Shown here: positions 43,002 through 51,089 of the stretch, piece after piece
Layout: each line of letters begins with the position of its first letter
Position numbering within the stretch: the stretch's first letter is position 1
Assembly (NCBI GenBank): GCA_965205595.1
Contig: CBDBHI010000006.1
Span: forward strand, 62,001-126,000
Origin: CATQHP01 sp965205595
Lineage (GTDB): Bacteria > Acidobacteriota > Terriglobia > Bryobacterales > UBA6623
Length of the DNA stretch: 64,000 bases
Direction of reading: 5' to 3'
Notes under the pieces: model-generated
What the model saw: the letters and a program-made list of their open reading frames with translations, nothing else
Told to the model about the DNA's origin: nothing
The model's database searches: none
Position numbers and translations under genes: made by a program

Positions 43002-43118
43002 GTGGCTCGACGACCTCGACATGAAACAAACGGATGAACACGATGATACTAGCCACAAGTGCTCAATCCAGTCCAGAAGCGCCTAACGCGGCCCGCGTGA
43101 CTTTTACTACGGGCTGTT
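42858..43118. mobile_element. MITE-like element with terminal inverted repeats (full copy)
   Basis: An element of about 260 bp. The left end aacagtccgtggtaaaagtc and the right end, read in reverse complement, aacagcccgtagtaaaagtc pair over about 30 nt. A second inner pair is gcggcaggcaattg (about 42889-42902) with gcaagtgcctgccgc (42975-42989). The right 145 bp recur at 60326-60470. It encodes no transposase. It overlaps the 3' end of the pterin synthase gene, supplying its last 47 or so codons, and ends 28 nt before folE. No clear target-site duplication was seen. Confidence 0.75.
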
Positions 43119-43145
43119 AAGCTGACGGATTACCCGACGAGCATT

Positions 43146-43769
43146 ATGGCAAAAGTAATCAGCGCACGCGACTTGAACGACGACATCGAAAACCTGAATG
43201 GGTCGCGTGATCCCATGGATGCGTCGATCCGCGAATTGATCAAGCTGGTCGGAGAGGACCCTGACCGCGACGGCTTGACCGACACACCGCGTAGGGTCTC
43301 TCAAGCATTCCGGGAACTAACGCGTGGGTATCAACAAGATCCACATGAAGTGCTGCAGTCGGCGCTGTTCGACGTTAGCTACGACGAAATGGTGATCGTC
43401 AAAGACATCGAAGTGTTCTCGCTATGTGAACACCACCTGCTACCTTTTTTCGGGAAGATTCACATTGCCTATATTCCGAAGAAGAAGGTCATTGGGCTCA
43501 GCAAAACGGCGCGCCTGGTCGATATCTTCGCGCGGCGTTTTCAAATCCAGGAGCGACTAACGCAGCAGGTCGCCGAAACCATTCAGGACGCGATTAAGCC
43601 GGCGGGCGTGGGAGTCGTTTGCGAAGCGCAGCACCTGTGCATGATGATGCGCGGGGTTGAGAAGCAGCACTCGTCGACAATTACGAGCGCTATGTTCGGA
43701 GCGTTCCGGACGAATCACCAGACCAGAGAAGAGTTTCTCTCGCTCATCGCGACAAACCGAGTTGGTTAG
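43146..43769 (+). CDS. folE: GTP cyclohydrolase I
   Basis: A 207-residue T-fold enzyme converting GTP to dihydroneopterin triphosphate. The zinc ligands are Cys and His in SLCEHHLLPF and the Cys in CEAQHLCMMMRG. The motif GLTDTPRRVSQAF and the ending FGAFRTNHQTREEFLSLI are typical. Its product is the substrate of both PTPS-type enzymes upstream, so the three genes plausibly make 6-pyruvoyltetrahydropterin or carboxytetrahydropterin. The MITE-like element lies between the pairs and may affect co-transcription. Confidence 0.96.
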   Translation: MAKVISARDLNDDIENLNGSRDPMDASIRELIKLVGEDPDRDGLTDTPRRVSQAFRELTRGYQQDPHEVLQSALFDVSYDEMVIVKDIEVFSLCEHHLLPFFGKIHIAYIPKKKVIGLSKTARLVDIFARRFQIQERLTQQVAETIQDAIKPAGVGVVCEAQHLCMMMRGVEKQHSSTITSAMFGAFRTNHQTREEFLSLIATNRVG

Positions 43770-43791
43770 GCGACCGCGATATTATTCGTCA

Positions 43792-44214
43792 CTATTCTTC
43801 GATTAACGTCGTTTGGTGTGCGGCCAGCTGCCACTTGGCGCCCGATTTGACCCAGGTGTGAATCATCATCAAGCGGTTGTCGAATGGGCCGGCTGGATTC
43901 GTTCCCGTCATCGTCACAATTGAATGCACGATCGCGGCGTCACCATGCACGCGAACGGTGGATTTGTGATGCGTGATCGCAGTATATTTCTGCGTGCCAC
44001 TTCGAAGCTTACCCATGTACTCGGACTTTGACTCGATCCCACCCGTCGAATGCGCGTAGATCAGGTCGTCGTGATAAATTTCCTTGAGCGCGGAAAACTC
44101 GAGGCCAACGACCTTTGACGCCCAGTTTTTCTCAACCGCAAGGACATCGTCTTTGACGGCCCCGAAGGCGACAGAAACGAGAAATAGAGATAAGATCAGC
44201 CGTGTCATTTTCAT
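43792..44214 (-). CDS. Exported DUF4440/NTF2-like protein
   Basis: A 140-residue protein. The signal peptide (TRLILSLFLVSVAFGA) is followed by an NTF2-like domain: DVLAVEKNWASKVVGLEF, LKEIYHDDLIYAHSTGGIES, and strands VRVHGDAAIVHSIVTMTG and WVKSGAKWQLAAHQTTLI. DUF4440 proteins are of varied or unknown function. The open frame runs upstream to 44301 into the TPR gene, but the ATG at 44214 (MKMTRLIL) gives a proper signal. It lies 62 nt after the TPR membrane protein on the same strand. Confidence 0.82.
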   Translation of the reverse strand: MKMTRLILSLFLVSVAFGAVKDDVLAVEKNWASKVVGLEFSALKEIYHDDLIYAHSTGGIESKSEYMGKLRSGTQKYTAITHHKSTVRVHGDAAIVHSIVTMTGTNPAGPFDNRLMMIHTWVKSGAKWQLAAHQTTLIEE

Positions 44215-44276
44215 AAGCCTAGCAGGCTGGCGCAGCGTTTCCGAGAACGCCTCGCGCGTAGAACCCGTAGCACCCG

Positions 44277-46073
44277 CTACTGCTTGCCCTTGTCGCGGCA
44301 TTTACGGGCCAGCTCGAGGTTAGCCAGAATCGATGCGTCTTCGGGTCGCTGCAACGATGCCCCCAAGAAGTCGTTGTAGGCGTCCGAGCAGCGGCCGGCC
44401 AAGTAGTATTCCTGGGCACGCAGACGCCTGACCTCCGGCTGCCCCCTACCGTACTTGGCAGCTTGTTCAAAGCTTTGCCACCCCTCGTCCGTTCGGCCAA
44501 GCCGCATCTGAGCCACCGCCAACTGCGCCCACCCGACCGGGCTCGCCGGCCGCGCTGCAAGTGCCTGTTTGTAGTAGTCAACGGCCCTCTGATAGTCCTT
44601 CTGTTTGGCAAAACTCAGACCCAGGTTAGTCAGAATACCGGCGTACTCGCTAGTCTCCGGATCGACAACCGCGGCAGCGCGCTGCCAGGAATGTTGCGCC
44701 CCGACCACGTCGCCTTTCTCCAACTGGGTTTTGCCGAGCCACACCCACGGACGGGCCTTCTCTGGCGATTTGTTTGCCGTATCCTGCCACAGCGCTAAGT
44801 CGTCACCCCAGATCGTTGCTCGCTGGTAGCTCGTCACTCCGTAAATCAGAGCGAGCACAACCAACAGCGGGACTACGACGTTGGGACTGGGCTTCAAAAA
44901 CTTATCGACGAGAAAGAACGTGGCGGCCAAGAGTCCGACGAGCGAGAGATAAATGTGCCGATCCGCATAAAAATCAAGCAGCGGATAGAAGCTGCTAGTC
45001 GGCGCCATCGTCAGGAAAAAGAAGAGCGTAGAGAACGCGAGCAGTGGCCGGCGGCGGTGCAGATATACAACCGTGGCGACGGTGCCTATCAACAAAAGCA
45101 TTGCCAACCATGAACCCTGCTCGAAGATATTCGCCGAGGGCGTAATATCGCGATCAAGGGTAAGCCCCACCGGCAGAAACGTCAGCCTCAGGTACAAGAA
45201 ATACATGCGGAACTGAGTAAACAGATAGGTCACCCAATCAAGTGAAAAGCCCGCCGAGGGCGCGAACAGTATGGGCTTGATAACGACAAAGAAACCGGCC
45301 ACCCCGGAAAAAGCGAAAAGAAGATAACTCGGCCAAGATCGAAGCAGTACGCGCCAATCTTGGCCCGACAGCACGAGATAGTCGAGTAGCACGATCGCCA
45401 CCGGCAATGTCACCTTATCCTGCTTCGTCAGCGCGGCTGCGCCCGTCAAAATCAGCAAGCCTACTGCGACGACCCATCTGCGGCGAAGCCTCCAAGGGCT
45501 CGCGAAGAGACAAAGCGCGGCCAAGTAAAAAGTAGATGACAGCACGCCGGCGCGACTGCTGATATAAGCCACCGACTCAGTCTGAATCGGCAATACGAGA
45601 AACAGCAGAGGCACGCCGTAGATCAATAATTTCCGCAGAACATCTGACGTCTGCGAACGGATCGATTCAGCGCCACACACAGATCGCCAAAACAGCGAAA
45701 GCAGCATGGCATTGAGCGCGTGCAGAAGAATACTGGGCAGATGAAACCAAGTCGTAGGGGTAAACCCGCCGATTGCTTCGTAGCTCCAACGAAACGTTTC
45801 AATGAGAATAGGACGCCCGGTGCTTATCAGAACTCCGAGATCTCCGCCCCGCACGGCGCTCGCGACTTCTTTGAGGTCGAAGTCATCCAGGATGAATGGC
45901 CCGTCGACTGCCGGCCAATAGATGGCGACGCCCACGACCAAGAGCAGCGGAAAAAACAACCACGGTCTGAGTTCGGGACGCGAAATTGAAGACGCTGACG
46001 GCTTTGTAGCCCCGGGCCGCGCGGCGTCTTTAGCCGATGTTTGTTTCGGAGGGCGCTGTTTCTTACGGCTCAT
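44277..46073 (-). CDS. TMTC-like membrane glycosyltransferase-type protein with TPR repeats
   Basis: A 598-residue protein. A basic, Lys/Pro-rich N-terminus is followed by about ten membrane spans (from residue 38). The first large loop carries FILDDFDLKEV with the acidic pair seen in GT-C family glycosyltransferases, and WFHLPSILLHALNAMLLSLF follows. The C-terminal 170 residues are TPR repeats (for example GILTNLGLSFAKQKDYQRAV and YYKQALAARPASPVGWAQLA). The layout resembles TMTC-type protein O-mannosyltransferases and their bacterial relatives. Donor and acceptor are unknown. Confidence 0.8.
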   Translation of the reverse strand: MSRKKQRPPKQTSAKDAARPGATKPSASSISRPELRPWLFFPLLLVVGVAIYWPAVDGPFILDDFDLKEVASAVRGGDLGVLISTGRPILIETFRWSYEAIGGFTPTTWFHLPSILLHALNAMLLSLFWRSVCGAESIRSQTSDVLRKLLIYGVPLLFLVLPIQTESVAYISSRAGVLSSTFYLAALCLFASPWRLRRRWVVAVGLLILTGAAALTKQDKVTLPVAIVLLDYLVLSGQDWRVLLRSWPSYLLFAFSGVAGFFVVIKPILFAPSAGFSLDWVTYLFTQFRMYFLYLRLTFLPVGLTLDRDITPSANIFEQGSWLAMLLLIGTVATVVYLHRRRPLLAFSTLFFFLTMAPTSSFYPLLDFYADRHIYLSLVGLLAATFFLVDKFLKPSPNVVVPLLVVLALIYGVTSYQRATIWGDDLALWQDTANKSPEKARPWVWLGKTQLEKGDVVGAQHSWQRAAAVVDPETSEYAGILTNLGLSFAKQKDYQRAVDYYKQALAARPASPVGWAQLAVAQMRLGRTDEGWQSFEQAAKYGRGQPEVRRLRAQEYYLAGRCSDAYNDFLGASLQRPEDASILANLELARKCRDKGKQ

Positions 46074-46222
46074 CGCGTTGCGTAATCTGCCAAGGCATCC
46101 AGATCAACCTTCGGGCGTAGGCGCGCTGCTGGGCTGTGCCAGCCGACCCATCCCATTTCTACCATGAGCGACAGAGTCGGGTATGCACGATTCTTAGTAG
46201 ACGGATGCCCGCGCCAATCGCT

Positions 46223-46540
46223 TCAGCGTTCGGCCGGCCGACTACCGCGCTCGCGCTCGAGCGAAGCGCCTACGCGAACCCGCGGCCGCAGCCGATCGAA
46301 CTGCTTATCTGTGAGCTGCGGAATCGCTCTCAACTCTCCAATAGTTTTGAAGCCTCCATTCGCTTCGCGGATGCGAATAATCATCCTGGCACGAATGGCT
46401 CCAATCCCAGGGAGCGTCTCCAGCTCTTCTTGTGTTGCCGAGTTGACATCGATTCTTGCGGACCTAGCCCCCGGCGCTTGCGCCTGCAGCGTTAGCGTCA
46501 GGATGATCAGTAGCAGAATCTTCAAGTTGATTTCTTTCAC
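46223..46540 (-). CDS. ComEA-like helix-hairpin-helix protein
   Basis: A 105-residue protein with a short hydrophobic N-terminus (LKILLLIILTLTLQA), a signal peptide or anchor. The helix-hairpin-helix DNA-binding motif is IDVNSATQEELETLPGIG, then RARMIIRIREANGGFKTIGE. ComEA binds incoming DNA during natural transformation; many short HhH proteins of this type are only presumed competence factors. The start is GTG 46540, with GGAG 5 nt upstream. Its first 77 nt overlap the 3' end of the DUF2520 gene in another frame. Confidence 0.85.
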   Translation of the reverse strand: MKEINLKILLLIILTLTLQAQAPGARSARIDVNSATQEELETLPGIGAIRARMIIRIREANGGFKTIGELRAIPQLTDKQFDRLRPRVRVGASLERERGSRPAER

Positions 46541-47339
46541 CGTTACTCCGCATTATATTCACCGTTTGCTGGGCAATATTCTCGTAATAAACGCCTAGGC
46601 GAGGCCCTCTACGAGCCGTCGCCAGATTGGCGCAAAGTTCCTCGCCATTCGCGACAAAAATGGAATCGGGCCGAATATTCTTAGACGACTTAAAATAGTC
46701 CGAGAGTGAACGCTCAATCAGTTCTCTGACCACCGGCAGCACGCGCTTACGCCGGAATCCGGCTTGCACCGCCGCCTCAACAGCCGCCTCAAAAACACCC
46801 GCTGTAAAATCCGAGGCAATCGACATCGCCAGCGAGGCTTGAAGCTTCTGGTCGGGCGAAACCACCCGGTATTCGGCCCCCACTGAGCCAATCATTTTCC
46901 GCGCGGCCCTTACCGCAACTGCCTCTCCCTCAATCGCAAATTGCGCGCCCGAGAGTGAGCTTGTTGACGCTTGAAACAGGTGCAGCGGAAAGACTGTGGC
47001 GACCGAGGCGCCGGCGGTTTGCAACCCGGCAAATGCCGAACTGTCGACCCGGCCCGACACCGCCAGAACAACTTTGGCCTTCCAGTTGATCTCCGTGCGG
47101 GCGAGCGCACTTGCGATCTCAGCGGTCGCATCCGATGGTGTAGCGATCAGAACGATGTCACATTTGTCGAGTCGCGAGAGGTCCGCTGTCGGCTCGCCGG
47201 CCCGAATCTCACGAACAGCCCGGCGCGCGCCCCGCATGCCGCGAGAAATCACATATCTGAGCCGATAACGATCTGCCGGCAGCAGACGTACGATCGTGCG
47301 GCCTACTCTGCCGGGGCCGATCAACCCGATCTTTTTCAC
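46464..47339 (-). CDS. Rossmann-fold/DUF2520 protein
   Basis: A 291-residue protein. The Rossmann N-terminus has IGLIGPGRVGRTIVRLL and CDIVLIATPSDATAEIASAL. The DUF2520 C-terminal domain follows (about 130-255), all-helical, with SIASDFTAGVFEAAVEAA as in 6-phosphogluconate-dehydrogenase-like proteins. Such proteins are predicted NAD(P)-dependent oxidoreductases of unknown substrate, often encoded near panC/panD, which are not present here. The last 26 or so residues lie in the overlap with the comEA-like gene and look unstructured. It lies 15 nt after uvrB. Confidence 0.82.
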   Translation of the reverse strand: MKKIGLIGPGRVGRTIVRLLPADRYRLRYVISRGMRGARRAVREIRAGEPTADLSRLDKCDIVLIATPSDATAEIASALARTEINWKAKVVLAVSGRVDSSAFAGLQTAGASVATVFPLHLFQASTSSLSGAQFAIEGEAVAVRAARKMIGSVGAEYRVVSPDQKLQASLAMSIASDFTAGVFEAAVEAAVQAGFRRKRVLPVVRELIERSLSDYFKSSKNIRPDSIFVANGEELCANLATARRGPRLGVYYENIAQQTVNIMRSNGERNQLEDSATDHPDANAAGASAGG

Positions 47340-47354
47340 TACTCGCTAGACCAC

Positions 47355-49346
47355 TTAGGCATTCGTTAGATCTCGCGTCTTGAGTGCTCTGATTCTATCG
47401 CGAAAGCCGACAGCCTTTTCGAATTCAAAAGCCTTTGCGGCATCTTTCATCTTCTTCTCGAGCGAATCGATCAGCTCCGCCAGCGCCTCTGGTGTGTCGG
47501 GCAAGACGGCCGATTCGTCATCAGCCGGAATGTTGAGATAGTCGGCGTCGACAATCCGCGCCAGACTCATCTCGAGCGGCTTCAAGATCGTCTCAGGGGT
47601 AATGCCGTTCAGCTCGTTGTACTCGCGTTGCGTCGCCCGCCGTCGCTCTGTTTCGTCGATGGCGCGCTTCATGCTGTCCGTCATGCGGCCAGCGTAGAGC
47701 AAGGCGCGACCGTTAAGATGGCGGGCCGCGCGGCCCATTGTTTGTATCAGCGCACCGGCGGATCGCAGGAACCCTTCCTTGTCGGCGTCCAAGATGGCGA
47801 CGAGAGACACTTCCGGCAGGTCGAGCCCCTCGCGAAGCAGATTGACACCAATCAGGGCGTCATACTCGCCTCTGCGGAGATCGCTCAGAATTTTTACGCG
47901 CTCGAGAGTGTCTATCTCTGAATGCAGGTAGCGACACTTTACGCCCGCCTCGGCGTAGTACTCAGAGAGATCTTCCGACATTCGCTTGGTCAGCGTCGTG
48001 ACAAGCACGCGCTCACTGATTTCAGCGCGGGCACGAATTTCCCCGAGCAGGTCGTCGACTTGTCCACGCACCGGGCGAACCTCAACCTCGGGATCGAGCA
48101 GACCCGTGGGTCGAATAATTTGCTCCGCTACGACGCCGGCGGACTTTGTGAGTTCGTACGGCCCCGGTGTTGCCGACACGTATACGACTTGGTTGACGCG
48201 ATGCTCAAATTCCTCGAATGTCAGCGGCCGGTTGTCGAGCGCGCTGGGCAGCCGAAAGCCATGTTCAACAAGCATCGTTTTTCGGGATCTGTCGCCCTTA
48301 TACATCGCGCGCAGTTGTGGGACCGTTTGGTGACTTTCATCAATAAAGATCAGCGCGTCTTGCGGGAGGTAGTCGAGCAGAGTGGGTGGCGGCTCGCCGG
48401 GCAGACGGCCCGAAAAATGTCGCGAGTAATTTTCGATTCCATGGCAGTAGCCGATTTCGCGCATCATCTCGATGTCAAATTGCGTGCGTTGGCTAATGCG
48501 CTGCGCCTCCAACGGCTTTCCGTTGTTGTGAACCTCGCCACACCACCAGTCCAGCTCCTCTAGAATGCTCCCGATGGCGTCTGCCTTGGTTTCATCGGAC
48601 ATGACGTAGTGGGTTGCCGGATAGATCGGCAGTCGCAGGTAGGTTTGCTTCACCTGGCCAAGCAGCGGGTCAACCTGCGAGAGTTGCTCCACCTCGTCGC
48701 CCCACAATTCGATGCGATATGCAAAGTCATCGTAAGTCGGAAACACTTCGATCACGTCGCCAATCATCCGAAATGAGCCGCGGGAGAAGTCGCCACCGTC
48801 TCTACGTTTGTAAAGAATCTTGACGAGTTGGTTGACGATCTCTTTGCGAGAGATCTGCTGACCCTTTTCGATCATCAGCAGCATCCCGTAGTAGGCATCC
48901 GGAGAGCCCAGGCCGTAGATACAACTCACGCTGGCGACGATGATACAGTCGCGTCGTTCGAACAGCGAGCGCGTGGCTGAAAGCCGCAATTTATCGAGTT
49001 CGTCGTTGACCGTCGCTTCCTTCTCGATGTAGGTGTCGCTTGCCGCGAGGTAGGCTTCGGGCTGGTAGTAGTCGTAGTAACTGACGAAATACTCGACTGC
49101 ATTCGAGGGATAGAACGATCGAAACTCGTGATAGAGTTGCGCCGCGAGCGTCTTATTGTGGGCCAGCACGAGCGCGGGTCGGCCAGTGGCCTCGATGACT
49201 TTGGCTACTGTGAATGTCTTGCCCGAACCGGTGACGCCAAGCAGAACTTGATGCGGGTCGCCGTCTCGCACTCCGGCGACGAGCTGCTCGATGGCAGGCC
49301 CCTGATCGCCTCGTGGCTCATAGTCAGAAGCCAGTTGAAAACTCAT
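47355..49346 (-). CDS. uvrB: Excinuclease ABC subunit B
   Basis: A 663-residue helicase-like DNA damage verifier of nucleotide excision repair. Walker A is GVTGSGKTFTVA near residue 35, the beta-hairpin region has YYDYYQPEAYLAASDTYIEK, DESHQT is the Walker B box, and motif VI is ALIQTMGRAARH. The C-terminal UVR domain (LIDSLEKKMKDAAKAFEFEK) binds UvrC. The open frame reaches 49430, but the ATG at 49346 matches the family start MSFQLASDYEPRGDQ and has GAGGA just upstream. Confidence 0.97.
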   Translation of the reverse strand: MSFQLASDYEPRGDQGPAIEQLVAGVRDGDPHQVLLGVTGSGKTFTVAKVIEATGRPALVLAHNKTLAAQLYHEFRSFYPSNAVEYFVSYYDYYQPEAYLAASDTYIEKEATVNDELDKLRLSATRSLFERRDCIIVASVSCIYGLGSPDAYYGMLLMIEKGQQISRKEIVNQLVKILYKRRDGGDFSRGSFRMIGDVIEVFPTYDDFAYRIELWGDEVEQLSQVDPLLGQVKQTYLRLPIYPATHYVMSDETKADAIGSILEELDWWCGEVHNNGKPLEAQRISQRTQFDIEMMREIGYCHGIENYSRHFSGRLPGEPPPTLLDYLPQDALIFIDESHQTVPQLRAMYKGDRSRKTMLVEHGFRLPSALDNRPLTFEEFEHRVNQVVYVSATPGPYELTKSAGVVAEQIIRPTGLLDPEVEVRPVRGQVDDLLGEIRARAEISERVLVTTLTKRMSEDLSEYYAEAGVKCRYLHSEIDTLERVKILSDLRRGEYDALIGVNLLREGLDLPEVSLVAILDADKEGFLRSAGALIQTMGRAARHLNGRALLYAGRMTDSMKRAIDETERRRATQREYNELNGITPETILKPLEMSLARIVDADYLNIPADDESAVLPDTPEALAELIDSLEKKMKDAAKAFEFEKAVGFRDRIRALKTRDLTNA

Positions 49347-49400
49347 TCGATTCCTCAGTGTAGCGGCGGCGGCCCATGAGTTAGCGGTATAACGGACTGA

Positions 49401-49529
49401 ATGCTCGAAGGGATTCGCGTCGTTGATCAATCACTCAGTATCGCCGGTCCGAGCACCACTCAGATCTTGGGTTATTTCGGAGCCGATGTCGTTAGAGTCG
49501 AGCCGCCCGCCGGCGAAAAAAATGTTTAA
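49401..49529 (+). pseudogene. N-terminal fragment of a family III (CaiB/BaiF) CoA-transferase
   Basis: A 42-codon frame, from ATG to TAA, reads LEGIRVVDQSLSIAGPSTTQ and then LGYFGADVVRVEPPAGE. This is the canonical beginning of CaiB/BaiF CoA-transferases (GIRVLDLS...AGP...LGADVIKVEPPxGD), which are normally about 400 residues. It stops immediately after that motif, and no continuing homology is visible in the other frames before nhaC at 49572. It is best read as a decayed remnant lying in the uvrB-nhaC divergent gap. Confidence 0.7.
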
Positions 49530-49571
49530 GTACGCGCACAAATCGCCTCCTCCTCAATCCTGGGACGACGC

Positions 49572-50963
49572 ATGAACCGTCCGTCATTTGTAATCTCGAT
49601 TCTGCCGGTACTCGTACTGGTCTCGCTGCTGGCCGCGGCCATTGGCAAGATGGATGGCAGCGGCCATGTTCCTCTTGTCCTGAGCAGCGCATTCGCGGCG
49701 CTGCTAGCCTCTTGGCGGCTCAAAGTCTCATGGAACACGCTTGAATCGGGTATTCGCCAGGGGATCGACGCCGGCATGCAAGCAATAGTGATTCTGCTGA
49801 TCGTGGGCCTACTGATCGGCGTTTGGATCGCATCGGGAGTTGTCCCGTTACTCATTTACTACGGACTACTGATTCTCGCGCCGAGTTACTTTCTCGTCGC
49901 GTCTTGCGTGATCTGCGCGGTCGTTTCTCTCGCCACCGGGTCGTCTTGGTCGACGGCGGCTACCGTCGGGCTCGCCTTGATCGGGGTTGGCCGCGCTCTG
50001 GGGATGGACCCCGGTATGACGGCCGGCGCGGTAATTTCAGGCGCCTACTTTGGCGACAAAATGTCACCTTTGTCAGACACGACCAATCTCGCACCCGCGA
50101 CGGCCGGAAGCGAACTCTTCGAACACATCCGGCATATGGTTTACACGACGGTCCCGGCGCTGGTATTGGCCCTGATCGCCTACACAGTACTCGGGCTCGG
50201 CATGGATATTGCGACGCAAGCGACGTCAGCAAACTATGAGCAACTGATCGTCACGTTGCACGAAACATTTCGGCTTTCGCCAATCTTGTTGCTCGCGCCG
50301 GCGGTCGTGCTCGGCTTAGTCATGCGAAAGGTGCCGGCGCTGCCGGCGCTGATGGCTGGTGTCGTGACGGGTACGGTGCTGCTGCTGACGGTGCAAGGGG
50401 GCTCCGTAGCGACCGCGCTTGGCTCGCTTTACGGTGGTTACGAAAGCGCCACGGGTGTCGCTTCTGTCGACGAGCTATTGTCGCGCGGCGGCCTGACGAG
50501 TATGCTCGACACCATTGCGCTAATCATCTGCGCATTGACGTTCGGAGGCGTGATGGAGGCTTCGGGGATGCTCGCGTCACTGGCGGACGCGATCCTTCGA
50601 TTGGCTCGATCTACCGGATCGCTCATCGCCGCCACATTGGCAAGTTGCATCGGCATGAACATCCTCACGTCCGATCAGTACATTTCAATCGTGATTCCAG
50701 GACGGATGTATCGATCCGCTTACATAAAGCGCGGGCTGCACCCTAAGAACCTGTCGCGCGCACTTGAGGATTCGGCAACGATGACGTCTCCGCTCGTTCC
50801 CTGGAACACCTGCGGCGCTTACATGGCAGGCGTCCTAGGGGTCGCAACCGGGGCCTACCTGCCGTACGCTTTTTTGAACTTGGCGGTTCCGCTGATCTCG
50901 CTGATTCTAGGCTTCACCGGTTGGACGATCGAACCCGCGGTGAAAGACGAGCGGTCAGCGTAA
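49572..50963 (+). CDS. nhaC: NhaC-family Na+/H+ antiporter
   Basis: A 463-residue inner-membrane antiporter with about 11-12 hydrophobic spans. The family signature is GAYFGDKMSPLSDTTNLAP, and LATGSSWSTAATVGLALIG and DSATMTSPLVPWNTCGAYM are also typical. It would expel sodium in exchange for protons. The ATG at 49572 starts the first span directly. The gene follows a CoA-transferase remnant and is followed by a hairpin repeat. Confidence 0.9.
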   Translation: MNRPSFVISILPVLVLVSLLAAAIGKMDGSGHVPLVLSSAFAALLASWRLKVSWNTLESGIRQGIDAGMQAIVILLIVGLLIGVWIASGVVPLLIYYGLLILAPSYFLVASCVICAVVSLATGSSWSTAATVGLALIGVGRALGMDPGMTAGAVISGAYFGDKMSPLSDTTNLAPATAGSELFEHIRHMVYTTVPALVLALIAYTVLGLGMDIATQATSANYEQLIVTLHETFRLSPILLLAPAVVLGLVMRKVPALPALMAGVVTGTVLLLTVQGGSVATALGSLYGGYESATGVASVDELLSRGGLTSMLDTIALIICALTFGGVMEASGMLASLADAILRLARSTGSLIAATLASCIGMNILTSDQYISIVIPGRMYRSAYIKRGLHPKNLSRALEDSATMTSPLVPWNTCGAYMAGVLGVATGAYLPYAFLNLAVPLISLILGFTGWTIEPAVKDERSA

Positions 50964-51000
50964 CTAGTACACGCTAGATATGGTGCGCGGCGCCGCAGAA

Positions 51001-51053
51001 TCTGAACCCCGTAGGGGTGACGTTTGAATTGGCCTAGGGTGCAACCCTAGGAT
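51001..51053. repeat. Short double-hairpin repeat, copy C
   Basis: It reads ctgaaccccgtaggggtg, spacer acgtttgaattggcc, then tagggtgcaaccctagg. It matches the copies at 29595-29661 and 40911-40964 in the same orientation. It lies between the convergent ends of nhaC and the DUF3500 gene, where the hairpins could act as a two-way transcript end. Confidence 0.75.
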
Positions 51054-51089
51054 TCAGCGCAACGGCATTCTCCGCGCAACGATGAGCGC

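Noticed and set aside
42974..43117. Integron attC-like site, because GTTAGGT and GCCTAAC motifs bound part of the repeat.
   Set aside because: The motifs are in the wrong order for attC (inverse core should come first), and the wider terminal inverted repeats explain the element better as a MITE.
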